In this document: piece after piece, positions 33,751-45,139 of the stretch
Layout: every line of letters begins with the position of its first letter
Position numbering within the stretch: the stretch's first letter is position 1
Source: Effrenium voratum
Lineage: Eukaryota > Sar > Dinophyceae > Suessiales > Symbiodiniaceae
Direction: 5' to 3'
NCBI GenBank assembly: GCA_963377175.1
Contig: CAUJNA010003772.1
Span: forward strand, 1,005,115 to 1,069,114
DNA: 64,000 nt
Translations under genes and position numbers: made by a program
Notes under the pieces: model-generated
Database searches by the model: none
Seen by the model: the letters and a program-made list of their open reading frames with translations, nothing else
What the model was told of the DNA's origin: nothing

Positions 33751-33887
33751 GTGAGCAGCCAATCCGCAGTTGATATTCTAGTTGCTTCTTTTGATCTTTG
33801 TGCCTGAAACGGTTCCTTATTGGGGGGCTCCTTATCAGGTTTTCTTTGTTTGCACTTGTAAGTGCGTATGTCGTAATCCGAGGCAAG
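33751..33887 (+). other. Predicted intron
   Basis: Donor GTGAGC at 33,751 and acceptor AG at 33,886-33,887 join the two long frames in phase and remove the stop at 33,771. Two alternative acceptors (33,837 and 33,881) do not keep the frame with this donor. Confidence 0.5.
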
Positions 33888-35464
33888 CGGCGCACTGCAC
33901 GCGGGATGCCATAGCTGACTGCTTTGACAAGCTTGAAGCCACGCTCAAAGAATGTGACCTCCTAGAGCCCGACGGCACCTTGTCGAGAGAAGCAGCTGTG
34001 CGACTGTGGTCAGCAGATGAAAAAGGCTTCGAAAGTTGCGATGGGAAACTCAAAGGTGTGAGGGCCGCTGCGCCCAATGCCTACGGGCGTGCAACTACTG
34101 CGGTCCCAAGCGCCAGCTTTGGGCATATAACTGTATGTCCGTTCCTCTCACCAGGAGGACACTGCTCTCCGCCATTTGTGGTAGTGAAAGGCTCGAGCTC
34201 GATGAAGGCCTGGGCAGATGTTTGGCCTGAGGCCGCTGTCACCGCGACAGAGAAGGGGAGCATGACCGCCCATTTGTTTACGCAGTTCACGCTCTTGTTT
34301 GAGGAGTGGGCGAGGAAGACCTTCAACATCACTTCCGAGAAGCCGATTATTATGCTGATTGACTCAGGCGGCGGTTCGCTGTGCCACGTCTCTACCGACT
34401 TCACTCTCCTTTGCCATGCCCGAAACCTGCGACCCTTCGTGCTGGGTCCGTATCTCACCGCGGCCATGATGCCAAATGACATGGATGCTAACGCTGCTGC
34501 TGAGCGAAAGTGGGACTCGATCCGTGCATCTTGCTGCGAGTTGAGCATGCTTTCTGCGCTGGATGCTGCGCACGAGTGCTATGACTACGCATACCGCCAG
34601 CCTGAGGTTGTGACTCGATCTTGGAAGAAGGTTGGCTTGCAGATTGGGGAGAAGATTGACCGAGATGAAGTGCTTGTCAAAAGAGGCATGGAGCTTATTA
34701 AGTCGACCGTGCCAAAAGCGGACATGCAGTTGAAGACGGTGGAGGGCCAGAAGCTCCTTAGCCGCCCGCAAGGGTATGTGCGAAAAGCACACAAGACGGC
34801 ATGCAGCTCTTGCAAGAAGCTTACGCCCAGTTCGCTGCCTCGCTGTGGACACTGCGGGTCTTTGAACCCTGACTACTGCCAGATCCGGGCGGCCGTAGAC
34901 CAAGGAGCACGGGCTGGTGGCTACACCCGCAAGCAAGCGGACCTGGCAGACGTGTCTAAGGTGATAGACGCAATTCCTGCAGCCAGCAGGGCGAATCTGT
35001 CAAAGTGGAGCGGGGATTTGCTTTGCGAGATGCGCAAGAGGAAGCGCCATGATGAGGCCACAGAAGGCCCGAGCGCTCCGCCCGAGCCACGCGCAGCTGC
35101 GCCTGCTGCGCCTGCTGCGCCTGCAGCGCCTGCAGCGCCTGCTGCGCCAGCTCCAGAGGATGCTGACGAAGACGGGGCGAACAGCGAAAGTGAACACGAT
35201 CTCAACACGGACGGTGGAGTCGTTGACTTTATCGTTTGCATGTTTGGCAAGCAGAGGCGGAAGGAGGTCCGTCCATATGCAGTGTTTTATGTGGAGACAG
35301 TCCTGCGGCCTGCTGTGTCCAAAAACAACGCCTTGTGGCAGGAGTTCACAAAGAAGGTGGTCAACACAAGGCTGTTGCACTCAAAGGCTGGCCGTGAAAA
35401 ATGGCTAGAAGCCCAACAAGCAAATCGCAAAATGCGATACAGCAAAGTGCCGAGGAAGAAGTAA
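33888..35464 (+). CDS. Pogo/Tigger-like (DDE_1) transposase core with C-terminal zinc ribbon
   Basis: About 525 codons. Blocks in DDE_1 order: LWSADEKGF (compare NxDETG; Asp at 34,016), FGHITVCPFLSPGGHCSPPF and VVVKG, EKGSMTAHLFTQFTLLFEEW, IIMLIDSGGGS (second Asp at 34,361), then LTAAMMPNDMDANAAAERKW (third Asp at 34,478; compare QPLDVG...K). There are 114 residues between the first two Asp and 38 between the last two. H residues usual after the second Asp (DGHxSH) are replaced by Gly/Ser, so activity is uncertain. Then a Cys4 ribbon CSSCKK...CGHC (34,804-34,855), a KRKRHDE basic motif, an Ala-Pro repeat (35,085-35,155), an acidic patch and a basic tail ending at the TAA at 35,462. G/C-rich codons; no internal stop. 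Confidence 0.75.
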
Positions 35465-35469
35465 AATGC

Positions 35470-35838
35470 GCGGCTCTGTCAAAGTCTCCCCCCGCTGACC
35501 CCCAGACCAAACCCCAAACAAGACATATGATTCGTTAGGCCTTCTTTGAAGCTATTTCCATTGATTTTTGTCCAACTTGTATCTTTAAGGGGTTTGTTCC
35601 AAGGGTCTGGTGGCATAACCTTTGACTCTTGGATTCTGATGCGCGGGTGAGAGCCGGGTTGCGCCTTCGGAGGCGCCCCCTAAGTTCACATTGGCTATTG
35701 GATCGGTGCAAACGCAAATCACTGAGTTTGATAGTTTTGTTGCGATGTGCCATTGTAATCCTGTGTCGAAAGAAAGACCACTGATCATGGACTACGCCCA
35801 TTTCAACCTTGATGTGCGTTATTTGAACTTCCCATTGG
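35470..35838. other. 3' flank of the gene, nothing recognised
   Basis: Unique-looking sequence between the stop codon and the 120-bp array. No clear polyadenylation signal seen. Confidence 0.4.
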
Positions 35839-35840
35839 CT

Positions 35841-36427
35841 TTTGAACCATCACACGCATGGTTTTGAAGGTTTCAGACATTCCAATGTTGCACTTTGACA
35901 TGCGATGCGCCATGCGGATTTGCACCGCGTGTTCTGACTTTCGGCGCGCAGAAACTGCACTTTGAACCATCACGTGCATGGTTTTGAAGGTTTCCGACAT
36001 TCCAATGTTGCACTTTGACATGCGATGCGCCATGCGGATTTGCACCGCGTGTTCTGACTTTCGGCGCGCAGAAACTGCACTTTGAACCATCACGTGCATG
36101 GTTTTGAAGGTTTCAGACATTCCAATGTTGCACTTTGAAATGCGATGTGCCATGCGGATTTGCACCGCGTGTTCTAACTTTCGGCGCGCAGAGACTGCAC
36201 TTTGAACCATCACACGCATGGTTTTGAAGGTTTCAGACATTCCAATGTTGCACTTTGAAATGCGATGTGCCATGCGGATTTGCGCCGCGTGCTCTAACTT
36301 TCGGCGCGCAGAAACTGCACTTTGAACCATCACACGCATGGTTTTGAAGGTTTCAGACATTCCAATGTTGCACTTTGAAATGCGATGTGCCATGCGGATT
36401 TGCACCGCGTGCTCTGACTTTCGGCGC
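35841..36427 (-). repeat. 120-bp tandem array, about 4.9 copies
   Basis: The unit begins TTTGAACCATCACACGCATG and the period is exactly 120 bp with a few percent divergence. ACCAT/ATGGT flanks a small hairpin in each unit. As 120 is divisible by three, the minus strand stays open as a 40-residue repeat. Substitutions between copies are both synonymous and non-synonymous, so coding is unproven. Confidence 0.93.
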
Positions 36428-36524
36428 CCTGCCATGACTTTCGGTTTTATGCGTGCCCCATGCGCGGTTGGGGTGCCTGCTGCGACTTCCGGTCCCCTGC
36501 TCTGACTTAGGGCGGGCACCAAGT

Positions 36525-37195
36525 ACTTTCGTACTTGAAAGTTACGATTTTGGAGCCAGCTGCGAGAGTTGACTTCGCGTACTACTTTCGTACTTAAAAG
36601 TTGCGATTTCGAGCCCCGGCTGCGAAAGTGGACTTCGCGTACCACTTTCGTACTTAAAAGTTGCGATTTTCGAGCTCCAGCTGCGAAAGTGGACTACGAT
36701 TCTCGAGCCCCAGCTGCGAAAGTGGACTTCGCGTACTACTTTCGTACTTAAAAGTTGCGATTCTCGAGCCCCAGCTGCGGATGTGGACTTCACGTACTAC
36801 TTTCGTACTTTATAAAAGTTGCGATTTTCGAGCCCCAGCTGCGAAAGTGGACTTCGCGTGCTACTTTCGTACTGAAAAGTTGCGATTTTCGAGCCCCGGC
36901 TTGGAAAGTGGACTTCGCGTACTACTTTCGTACTTAAAAATTGCGATTTTCGAGCCCCAGCTGCGAAAGTGGACTTCACGTTAACCAGCTGCGAAAGTTG
37001 ACTTCGCGTACTACTTTCGTACCTAACGGTTGCGATTTTCGAGCCCAGCTGCGAAAGTGGACTTCGCGTACTGTCGTACTTAAAAGTTGCGATTTTCGAG
37101 CCCCACTGCGACAGTGGACTTCACGTACTACTCTCGTACTTAAAAGTTGCGATTTTCGAGCCCCGCTGCGAAAGTGGACTTCACGTACTACTTTC
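36525..37195. repeat. 61-bp satellite array
   Basis: About eleven units. Core: TTAAAAGTTGCGATTTTCGA, GCCCCAGCTGCGAAAGTGGA, CTTCGCGTACTACTTTCGTAC. Units vary by short deletions. The array stops within CTACTTTC, where the TATC microsatellite begins. Confidence 0.92.
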
Positions 37196-37834
37196 ATCTA
37201 TATATCTATCTATCTCTCTGTTTATCTATCTATCTACCTACCTATCTACTTATCCATCTATCTATCTATCTGTCTATCTATCTCTTTTTTATCTATCTAT
37301 CTCTCTCTAACTATCTACTTTCTATCTAGTCTGTCTATCTATTTATCTATCTGTCTATCTATCTATCTCTCTATCTATCTATCTCTCTCTTTTGATCTAT
37401 CGATCGATCGATCTATCTATCTATCTATCTACCTATCTACCTATCTACTTCTTTATATATCTACCTATCTATTTACCTATCCATCTATCTATCTATCTAC
37501 TTTCGATCTAGTCTGTTTATCTATCTATCCATCTATTTTTCTATGTATCTGTCTATATATATACTTTCTATCTACTTTCTATTGAATCTACCTATCTATT
37601 TTCTATCTATCTATATATCTCTATATCTGTCTCTTTTGATCTATCGATCTATCTATCTACCTATCCATCTATCTATCTATCTATCTATCTTTCTCTTTCT
37701 CTCTCTAACTATCTACTTTCTATCTAGTCTGTCTATCTATCTATCTATCTATTTATCTATCTATCCGTCTATCTATCTACTTTGTATCTGCTTTCTATCT
37801 AATCTACCTATCTATCTATCTACCTATCCATCTT

Positions 37835-37869
<35 letters not shown>

Positions 37870-38472
37870 CTCTGTTTTGATCTATCGATCGATCTATATA
37901 TTTATATCTACATATATACTTCTTTATCTATCTATCTATCTATCCATCTATCTATCTTTCTTTCTTTCTCTCTCTCTCTCTCTGACTATCTACTTTCTTT
38001 CTAATCTATCTATCTATCTACTTTCTATCTAATCTAATCTGTCGATCTATCTATCTATCTATCTACCTATCTATCTATCTCTTTATCTATCTATCTATCT
38101 ATCTATCTCTTTATCTATCTATCTCTCTCTCCTTTTATCTATCTATCTATCTCTCTCTCTCTCTCTCCTTTCATCTATCTGTCTATCTATCTACTTTCCT
38201 TTCTATCTACTTTCTATCTACTTTCTATCTAAACTATTTATCTACCTATCAACTAATCTAATCTTTTTACTTCTTTATCTATCTATCTATCTATCCATCC
38301 ATCTATCTATCTTTCTCTCTCTCTCTCTAACTATCTACTTTCTATCTAATCTAATCTGTCGATCTATCTATCTATCTATCTACCTATCTATCTATCTCTT
38401 TATCTATCCATCTATCTATCTATCTATCTCTTTATCTATCTATCTCTCTCCTTTTATCTATCTATCTATCTT
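37196..38472. repeat. (TATC)n microsatellite tract
   Basis: About 1.3 kb of CTAT repeats with recurring CTACTTTCTATCTA(AT)CT interruptions, which gives a loose higher-order pattern. Flanked on both sides by the 61-bp satellite. Confidence 0.95.
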
Positions 38473-38474
38473 CG

Positions 38475-38595
38475 CATACTACTTTCGTACTTAAAAGTTG
38501 CGATTTTCAAGCCCCAGCTGCGAAAGTGGACTTCACGTACTACTTTCGTACTTAAAAGTTGTGATTTTCGAGCCCCGGCTGCGAAAGTTGACTTC
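38475..38595. repeat. 61-bp satellite, two copies
   Basis: Resumes at CGCATACTACTTTCGTACTT after the TATC tract, then joins the 41-bp satellite within a shared GCGAAAGT. Confidence 0.88.
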
Positions 38596-39115
38596 GCGAA
38601 AGTGCTGCGCGTGCCACGAAATCTCTACTTGACCTTGCGAAAGTGCTGCGCCTGCCACGAATTCGGCACTTAACCTTGCGAAAGTGCTTCGCCTGCCACG
38701 AATTCTGCACTTGACCTTGCGAAAGTGCTGCACCTGCCACGAATTCTGTGCGTGACCTTGCGAAAGTGCTGCGCCTGTTACGAAATCTGTACCTGACCTT
38801 GCGAAAGTGCTGCGCCTGCCACGAATTCTGTACTTGACCTTGCGAAAGTGCTGCGCCTGCCACGGTATTTGTACCTGACCTTTCGAAAGTGCTGCGCCTG
38901 CCACGCATTCTGTACTTGACCTTGCGAAAGTGCTGTGCCTGCCACACAATCCGTACCTGACCTTTCGAAAGTGCTGCGCCTGCCACGATATTTGTACCTG
39001 ACCTGTCGAAAGTGTTCAAGCCTAGGGAAAACTTGACCTTGCGAAAGTGCTGCGCCTGCCACGAAATCTGCACCTGACCTTTCGAAAGTGCTGCCTGCCA
39101 CGCAATTCAATCCTT
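38595..39115. repeat. 41-bp satellite array
   Basis: About twelve units of ACCTTGCGAAAGTGCTGCGC followed by CTGCCACGAAATCTGTACTTG, with C/T, A/T and TTCT variants. Related diverged copies at 23.6-23.9 kb and 61.8-62.0 kb, and single copies at the window's left edge. Confidence 0.92.
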
Positions 39116-39119
39116 GCGA

Positions 39120-39890
39120 AACCTCCGCGTTGCCGTGCCAATGGGCCCGCGCTCCGAGCATGGTCCGAGACTTCCCGAACGCGCTCCGAACGCGCTTCGA
39201 CCAGGCGCCGCGAACAGGCTAGCTTCCAGCTCTCCGGAGACACCAATTCACGCACGGGGCTACGTTTTTTGCAGATTCCTTACTCCCACCACACGCGCGC
39301 GCATATTTTCTCGCGTGCTTATTCCTTCTCTGCATCTGTCTCAGCGAGAGCTGGCTTTCAATTAGTTGCCGTAACATGGAAGTTCCTTCTAAACTTCCTT
39401 GGCTAATAATTCTAAACACAAACACAACAAGCGTTTTTTGTGCCAACACCCCCCCCCAGTTGCCACATCATTACTCAACAGTTCTCGCGCAACAGGGGGC
39501 TTGTGACAACTTTTTTGGCAGCTGGAGATCGTTCGCGTCACACCTGCTGTCAGCTGCAGCTCTTCCAGCAGGCCAGCGCCGGCACGTCCTGCATTGCAAC
39601 TACATCTAAAGAAAGAGGGTCACAGGGGCAAGATATTGCAGCCCATCAGCGTTTACACGTCCAATGCTGAAACACAAACGACTCAAGGCAGAGTTCAGCT
39701 CTGAACGGAACAGTAGGTTGCAGCAAGTCAAAGTCTTATAGTTGAGGCCCAATTCTCGCGTCCTCGCGCCCGCAGCAGTCCACAAATGCCTGCGAAGCGC
39801 GCAGGCAAATCCCAAAGTGCAAGGAGTACAAAGCCATCGCTTGCGGAACAAACGGCTTCCCTCCGCGCAGAGTGTTAAACTGTCCATCCC
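39120..39890. other. No clear gene; possible small exon
   Basis: The minus strand at 39,125-39,240 has a short charged stretch (RRLVEARSERVREVSDHARS) with G/C-rich codons. Otherwise unrecognised. Confidence 0.25.
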
Positions 39891-39894
39891 TACA

Positions 39895-40233
39895 ATACCT
39901 AGAGATTCGTTGCGGCAGAAATTTCTGCCGCAATTCAAAAAAGGCGCCTTTTTGGATTTGCGGCATTTCTTCCTGATTTGCGGCGTTTTTTTAGAATTGC
40001 GGCAGAACTTGTTTTCAGTTTTTTCTACCCCCCGATTTGCGGCGGAAATCGGCGGGAATGCGGCGGAAATCGGCGGGAATGCGGCGGAAACTCCCGGAAA
40101 GCAAGCAGTGTTGCGGCGTTTTTGTTTGGTTGCGGCGTTTTTGTTTGTTTGCGGCTGATTTTCTGGAATGCGGCAGGAATTTCCGCAGCAATGCGTTGCG
40201 GCAGAAATTTCCGCCGCAGGAAGTTCTAGGTAT
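39895..40233. mobile_element. MITE-like element with palindromic inverted ends
   Basis: 339 bp. Ends ATACCTAGA and TCTAGGTAT are inverted, and each is followed inward by a near-palindrome: TTGCGGCAGAAA joined to its exact reverse complement at 39,910-39,933, and an imperfect version at 40,199-40,222. The interior is built from degenerate GCGGAAATCGGCGGGAAT and TTGCGGCGTTTTTGTTTG units. No coding capacity. Confidence 0.72.
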
Positions 40234-40239
40234 CAACAT

Positions 40240-41880
40240 GCAGTGGCCGCGCTGCAAACATTGCAATTATGCAGGGGCGACGCAATCAATTTCCCAGTGA
40301 CCCTGGTCGGAAAAGAATCCACACTACTGCTTGCTCAATGTTGCACTTTCTCCCGTCTCATCAAGAGGGGAAGCTTTTTGCAGAAACCGTTTGAATCCTC
40401 CACCTCAACCATTTCGAGGCAAACCGGGAAAAAAAACGGTTGACTTTGGACAATTGAGCTCATTCCGCCTATGGACATTTGGTAGGCAACCCCAAGGTTC
40501 GAATGTGCATTGCACCCCGTACTAAGGGTGCTGAATATTAACTGCTCATACGCGTAATGTGTTCATTCGCCAACCCATTTCACGCGGGCAACTGCACGAG
40601 GCTAATCCAATTTGCCGTACTTCGTAGTGGGAGCCTACAAGGAAATTGCCACCAGGCATAATGATTCTGGATTGAATTTAAACAAACAATGTAACAAAGT
40701 TAAGCTTCTTGGGCCGTTGCGTTCCCAAAGAGAAAGGCTGAACATCGAAACACGCAGTGGCGTTCTACACAAACAGGCTACGAGAAAGGCCTGCCAGCAC
40801 CAAAACGCATAATGCCAAAGCTCTGATTCAGTTTGCATCCCGCTGATCTACCCAGCCTGGCAGTGCTGCGAAAGGTAACAAACCTACCAAACCATGCACG
40901 GTTCAAGGCCAAGTCAGGCAATCGACTGCCTGGCACCGTGCAAAGGAGTTGAAGTCCATCCCTTGTCGCTGAGTTGCCCATGGTTGTCTTGCGCAAGCCG
41001 GCCAAAAGCGAACTCATTTACATATTGTCCGAACGTGATGCCAAAAGACACACACACAAAAAAGAAAGACTACAGGGCGAATATCAGGACCTCCGGCACC
41101 GAACCGTGCAGCCATGCCTGGCAGCGTAGCCCCATGATCACCCTCCAAGGACAGAGCGCACAAAGTCACAGACCCGTGGAGAGCTTGCAGCAGGTGGTCT
41201 CCCACCTGTGGCTCCCTGAAATGAAAGCAGCTTCCAGTGTTGGTCCATCTTAGTCCTTCCCAAGCAAGTGTTCTTGGGTGGTATGACGCCGGCTGTGACC
41301 AAAACTGGCATTGATGTCTGAACAGTGTGCCGGCCAAACTGAAAAAAGGAGTTTTACTGCACATCAGCATTTGGGTGTGAATGGGGAACACCCACCAACA
41401 TGGTGGGAGGCCGTGGGTCCGCATGGCAATGATGTCCAACAAAGGAGCCAACGAACAACAGTTCACACCTCACCATTTCTATTCGGGATGAGTATACTAT
41501 CCAACGAAAATGCTCTGAGCAGTCCAACGTGCAATGCTTCATCTTTACGTCGTTGGGCGAGCAACTGCTCTAGAAAACCCCCTGCGAGCATCTAACACAA
41601 AGCTCGGCAACCAATCAGGTTTGGGGCTGGGCCATCGCGACCGGGGATGGAATACGCCAGTGGCCGGGAAATTATGGTCCCGGGATCTTCGCCAGTTGAG
41701 TCAGATAACAAGTGGCCTGATCGGCTCAGCTCTGTGTTGGATGTGCGTGTGCGCGCGTTTGGTTTGTTGGTTTGTTGGCGTGGTGGTCCGTTGCTTTGTC
41801 GGTGTGTTGGCGTGCTGGTTTGCTGGGCGGTTGCTGGTGCTTGTTGTCTCCCTGCATGTGGCTTTCCACAAAAACTAGAC
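40240..41880. other. No recognisable gene
   Basis: Unique-looking sequence. A TTGG/GTGTTGG-rich stretch lies at 41,755-41,850. No supportable coding block. Confidence 0.4.
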
Positions 41881-41885
41881 CACGG

Positions 41886-42328
41886 TTGGCCCGAAAGCAT
41901 CACAGCCCCGTGACCATTCTGCGCAAGTTGCTCTGGGCAAGGTGCTTTGCGCAAATTGCTCTGTGCAAGCTGCTCTGTGCAAGTTGCCCTGTGCAAGTTG
42001 CTCTGCGCAAGTTGCTTTGTGCAAGTTGCTCTGTGCAAGAAGCTCTGTGCAACTGACTCTGTGCAAGTTGTTCTGTGCAAGTTGCTCTGCGCAAGTTGCT
42101 CTGCGCAAGTTGCTCTGTCAAAGTTGCTCTGCGCAAATTGCTCTGTGCAAGCTGGTCTGTGCAAGTTTGGCTCCTCGCAACTTGCAATGACTCCTTGCAA
42201 TGACTCCTTGCAATGACTCCTTGCAATGACTTTCATGATGATGATTCCTTGCAATGACACCTTGTAATGACTCTCATGAGAACAACTCAAGTGAACCCAG
42301 CGGAAGAACCCGTCGCCATGCTTTCGGG
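41886..42328. repeat. 15-bp minisatellite block bounded by inverted motifs (block 1)
   Basis: Bounded on the left by TTGGCCCGAAAGCAT (41,886-41,900) and on the right by ATGCTTTCGGG (42,318-42,328), its inverse. Inside are about eighteen units of GCTCTGTGCAAGTTG with C/T changes, then a CTCCTTGCAATGA repeat (42,180-42,270). The same boundary motifs flank block 2 at 48,066-50,216. Confidence 0.8.
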
Positions 42329-42329
42329 A

Positions 42330-43700
42330 ATGAATGAAAATGGTTGATTTCCTTTGGGCTCGCTCTGAATACCAAGCCGAAGGCTCACCATGTTGAGAAA
42401 CTGCCAAAATGGGTGCCTTCAAGAGAAGTCTCTGAGCTTTCCACCGGGTACCTGTTTCAGGTTGGATTTAAACAAGACCAGCAGGACAACACACATGGCT
42501 GATTTGGATTTTGACCCATGGACACAACTCGAGGCACGCCTTCCGTTTTCTCCCCAAAGTCGAGGCGCGCAAACGTTGGCCAAGGCCAAGGACTCCAGGC
42601 AGGGCAGCTGCCCCAAAGCCTCCGCCGCCCAGTGGTCCAGCGGCCGGCTGGGGCAAATCGGGCACCCTGCCTGAAGGGCCGAGCGGAAGAAAAACTTTCA
42701 AACCTTCAATTGAGTCAAACTCAAAACCCGGTATTCAAATGACTTACGACCCATGTAAAGAATTAAGGAGGCCGCAACTATTTCTGGCTGGGACTGCCCC
42801 TTACGAGCCTTCATCTACCCGGGTTTTCATGTGGCTCAAGTGGAAGGGAGAACCAGGAGCACCTTCAAAGGTTGATGTGTCTTGCTCACGAATGGAAATA
42901 GATGGCTGGACCTCCGACAACGGCAGCAACGCCCATCGCCAAGCTTTTTTGGTGGGTGCCAATAGCGCGTTTCCAAAACAAGCGACCGTTGTGGGCGGTT
43001 GTATGCTTCACTGCGGAAACAGCAACCATTTGTAGGGGTCAGTCAGTTGATATCCCTGTCCATGCTACTCCTGAGTGGTAGGGCGGACCCCTTGTACTCA
43101 ACAAGAAGCTTTCCACTCGCCGATTCTACTTGAGCCTGCAACTTCCGGCAGTCTTCGAACAAGCTTGTGCCACAAATGGAATTCCGGGGCCACACCCTCC
43201 CATCCCTCCCCCTTTCATTCCTGAGGATCTCCCCGGCCAACTTTCGAGTCCAATGTACACGGTTGTCCTACCCCGGGTTGCGAACTGCTTCGTCTCACTC
43301 GATCCGAGCCTCGATCAGAATGGCCAAGCGCCGCATCGCCTAAGCTCCAGCCCAGCACCAGGCCCAAAGGAATGTATGCGGGCCTGACAATCCCAAAGCA
43401 TACCACTTTTTGAGGCACAGGCAATCCAAGCGACTGTGTTAACGGTACGATACTTGAGAGGTGAAACGGGTTCACCAAACGGGTTCTAAGTCAGTTCAGG
43501 GTGGATTTGTGGGCTAGGGCTTGCTTTACGTTTGTGCGGGTGGGTGGGTTTAGGTTCCGCTTATGGGTGAAGCGTTTTTTGGTGGCTTTCATCATGCTGC
43601 GGGGGTATTTGGGGATTCCAGGTTGGCGTGCAGTGAATTGGAATGGATCTATTGTGGCCTCGGGGTAGGTGTAGGTGCCATATCAGGCCGGTTCAAACTT
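42330..43700. other. No recognisable gene; weak exon-like island
   Basis: A G/C-rich stretch at 42,520-42,670 is open on both strands, and neither reading is convincing. Confidence 0.3.
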
Positions 43701-43721
43701 GTTGTTTGCTCCAAGTATGGC

Positions 43722-43817
43722 TGTGGCTCAAAAAGGTGGTGCCAATTTTTGCGCCCCTTGGATGGAAACAAAGACCAAAACCTGCGTAACCCCAGCTCGT
43801 TAATTTTGAGCCACACC
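43722..43817. mobile_element. Short hairpin element, copy 1
   Basis: 96 bp. Ends TGTGGCTCAAAA and TTTTGAGCCACA are perfect inverted repeats of 12 bp. The interior contains GGATGGAAACAAAGACCAAA and ACCTGCGTAACC. Homologous to 43,918-44,010 and 46,539-46,637. Confidence 0.65.
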
Positions 43818-43917
43818 CATATCTGCAAATCGAGAACGTTGGGGAGGACGTCAGGTGGGCTTGACTGCGTGCCAGAGCAAGTTCCTGGCTAGTCCACATG
43901 GAGCTCAGGTTGGTGTG

Positions 43918-44010
43918 GTGGGTCAAAAATAGGTACCCAAAACGGAACCCTGGTGAGAGGAAACATGGATCAAAATCTGCGGTCCCCCTGTTGGTTTAGC
44001 TTTGACCCAC
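43918..44010. mobile_element. Short hairpin element, copy 2
   Basis: 93 bp. Ends GTGGGTCAAA and TTTGACCCAC are perfect inverted repeats. The interior has GAACCCTGGTGAGAGGAAAC, ATGG and AAAATCTGCGGTCCCC. The arm bases differ from copy 1 on both sides in a matching way. Confidence 0.65.
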
Positions 44011-44049
44011 AGCCGTGTGTGTCTCGGTCCTGCGATGCAGGGACGATGG

Positions 44050-44590
44050 GGTTTGCCAGCGCTCCAAAGACCCGAGCCTCGAAAATTAGCGAGCCAGAAC
44101 AAACCAAAAGGGCATGCCAAATTTTGCACCCTTGTGGTTTGATGTGGTTTGATGTGCTTTGATCATGTGAGGTGCAGAACAAGGCTGTTTGCTGCCCCTT
44201 TCATTCACGTGACTCTAAAAGATCGCCATGGTGCTTGCCATCGCTGCACATCTGAAGCAGAAAGCACGGGGGGCAACCTTGGAAACGGCACGCTCCGAGT
44301 TGACTGACTGGAGAAAAATGGGTGGCAAAACAACAAACTATGCAAGATCAACAGGCTCAAAACTTCAACATCATTCAGCGTGGAAATGATGTCCACCACC
44401 CATTCCCGCGGGTGAAACCTTCATAACCTCAAGCCCGAAGCATGCGAGGCTGCTTTGTCAACCCCTTGCTGTCGGTGCGGAAATCAGAAAGTAAGGCCCA
44501 TGACCTTTGTGTGGCTCACATTTGTTGATTGGACCCGACCCCTATGAGCCAACAGCCAGCTGCGCTTAGAAGACTGCGATAGAGGCAAGT
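44050..44590. other. No recognisable gene
   Basis: Nothing supportable. Confidence 0.4.
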
Positions 44591-44594
44591 GTCG

Positions 44595-44960
44595 CTTGCG
44601 CCATCGCGGTCATCATCGTCACCACCCTCATCAGCATCAACAACAGCATCAAAATCATGTTCACCATCACCGCAATCACGATCAGCTTCACCAATCATCG
44701 TCATCAGCAGCATTGCCGGCATTGTCCTCATCCCCATCCTCATCCTCATCATCACCAGCATCATCTTCGCAAGACCATCCTCATCATCACCACAACCCAT
44801 CATGGGCATCACAGTCGTCATTCATCGTCCTCCTCCTGCACCATCGTTATCGTCATCATCGTCCTTTTCCCCATTCTCCTCATCACACTCATCCCCAGTG
44901 TCTCCGACAATGTCATCAGCATCAGCATCCTTCTCCTTATCAGCAGAGTCATCACCAGCA
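44595..44960. repeat. Degenerate (ATC)n/(TCA)n trinucleotide tract
   Basis: CATCATC, TCACCA and CTCCTC motifs for about 365 bp. His- and Ser-rich open frames are artefacts. Confidence 0.8.
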
Positions 44961-45029
44961 GCACTGTCATTCTCTGGCGTCAGAGGGTAAAGGAACAACG
45001 CGACCCGAAGCCCAAACGTCAATATCCAC

Positions 45030-45113
45030 CCTGGAGCCCAGCGATCCGTGGGCGCCGCGCTGCACGGCATCCGCCACCAGCACGCACTGCAGCCGCGGCA
45101 TCGCCAGAACCTC
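45030..45113 (-). CDS. Exon-like island, 28 codons, both splice sites plausible
   Basis: On the minus strand an acceptor TTCAAG|GAGG and a donor CCAGG|GTGGAT enclose exactly 84 bp. The frame reads EVLAMPRLQCVLVADAVQRG, then AHGSLGS, with almost every third base G or C. No family assigned; it could be another leucine-rich-repeat-type exon, but the pattern is not clear. Confidence 0.42.
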
Positions 45114-45139
45114 CTTGAACATTGGGAGTTGCGGCGAGT

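Noticed and set aside
38595..39115. CRISPR-like array
   Set aside because: Units are contiguous 41-bp satellites without unique spacers, and the sequence is eukaryotic. The same applies to the 61-bp, 73-bp and 15-bp arrays.
39978..40300. Arg/Asn/Gly-rich open frames near the 39.9-kb element
   Set aside because: They are readings of the GCGGAAAT words that make up the element.
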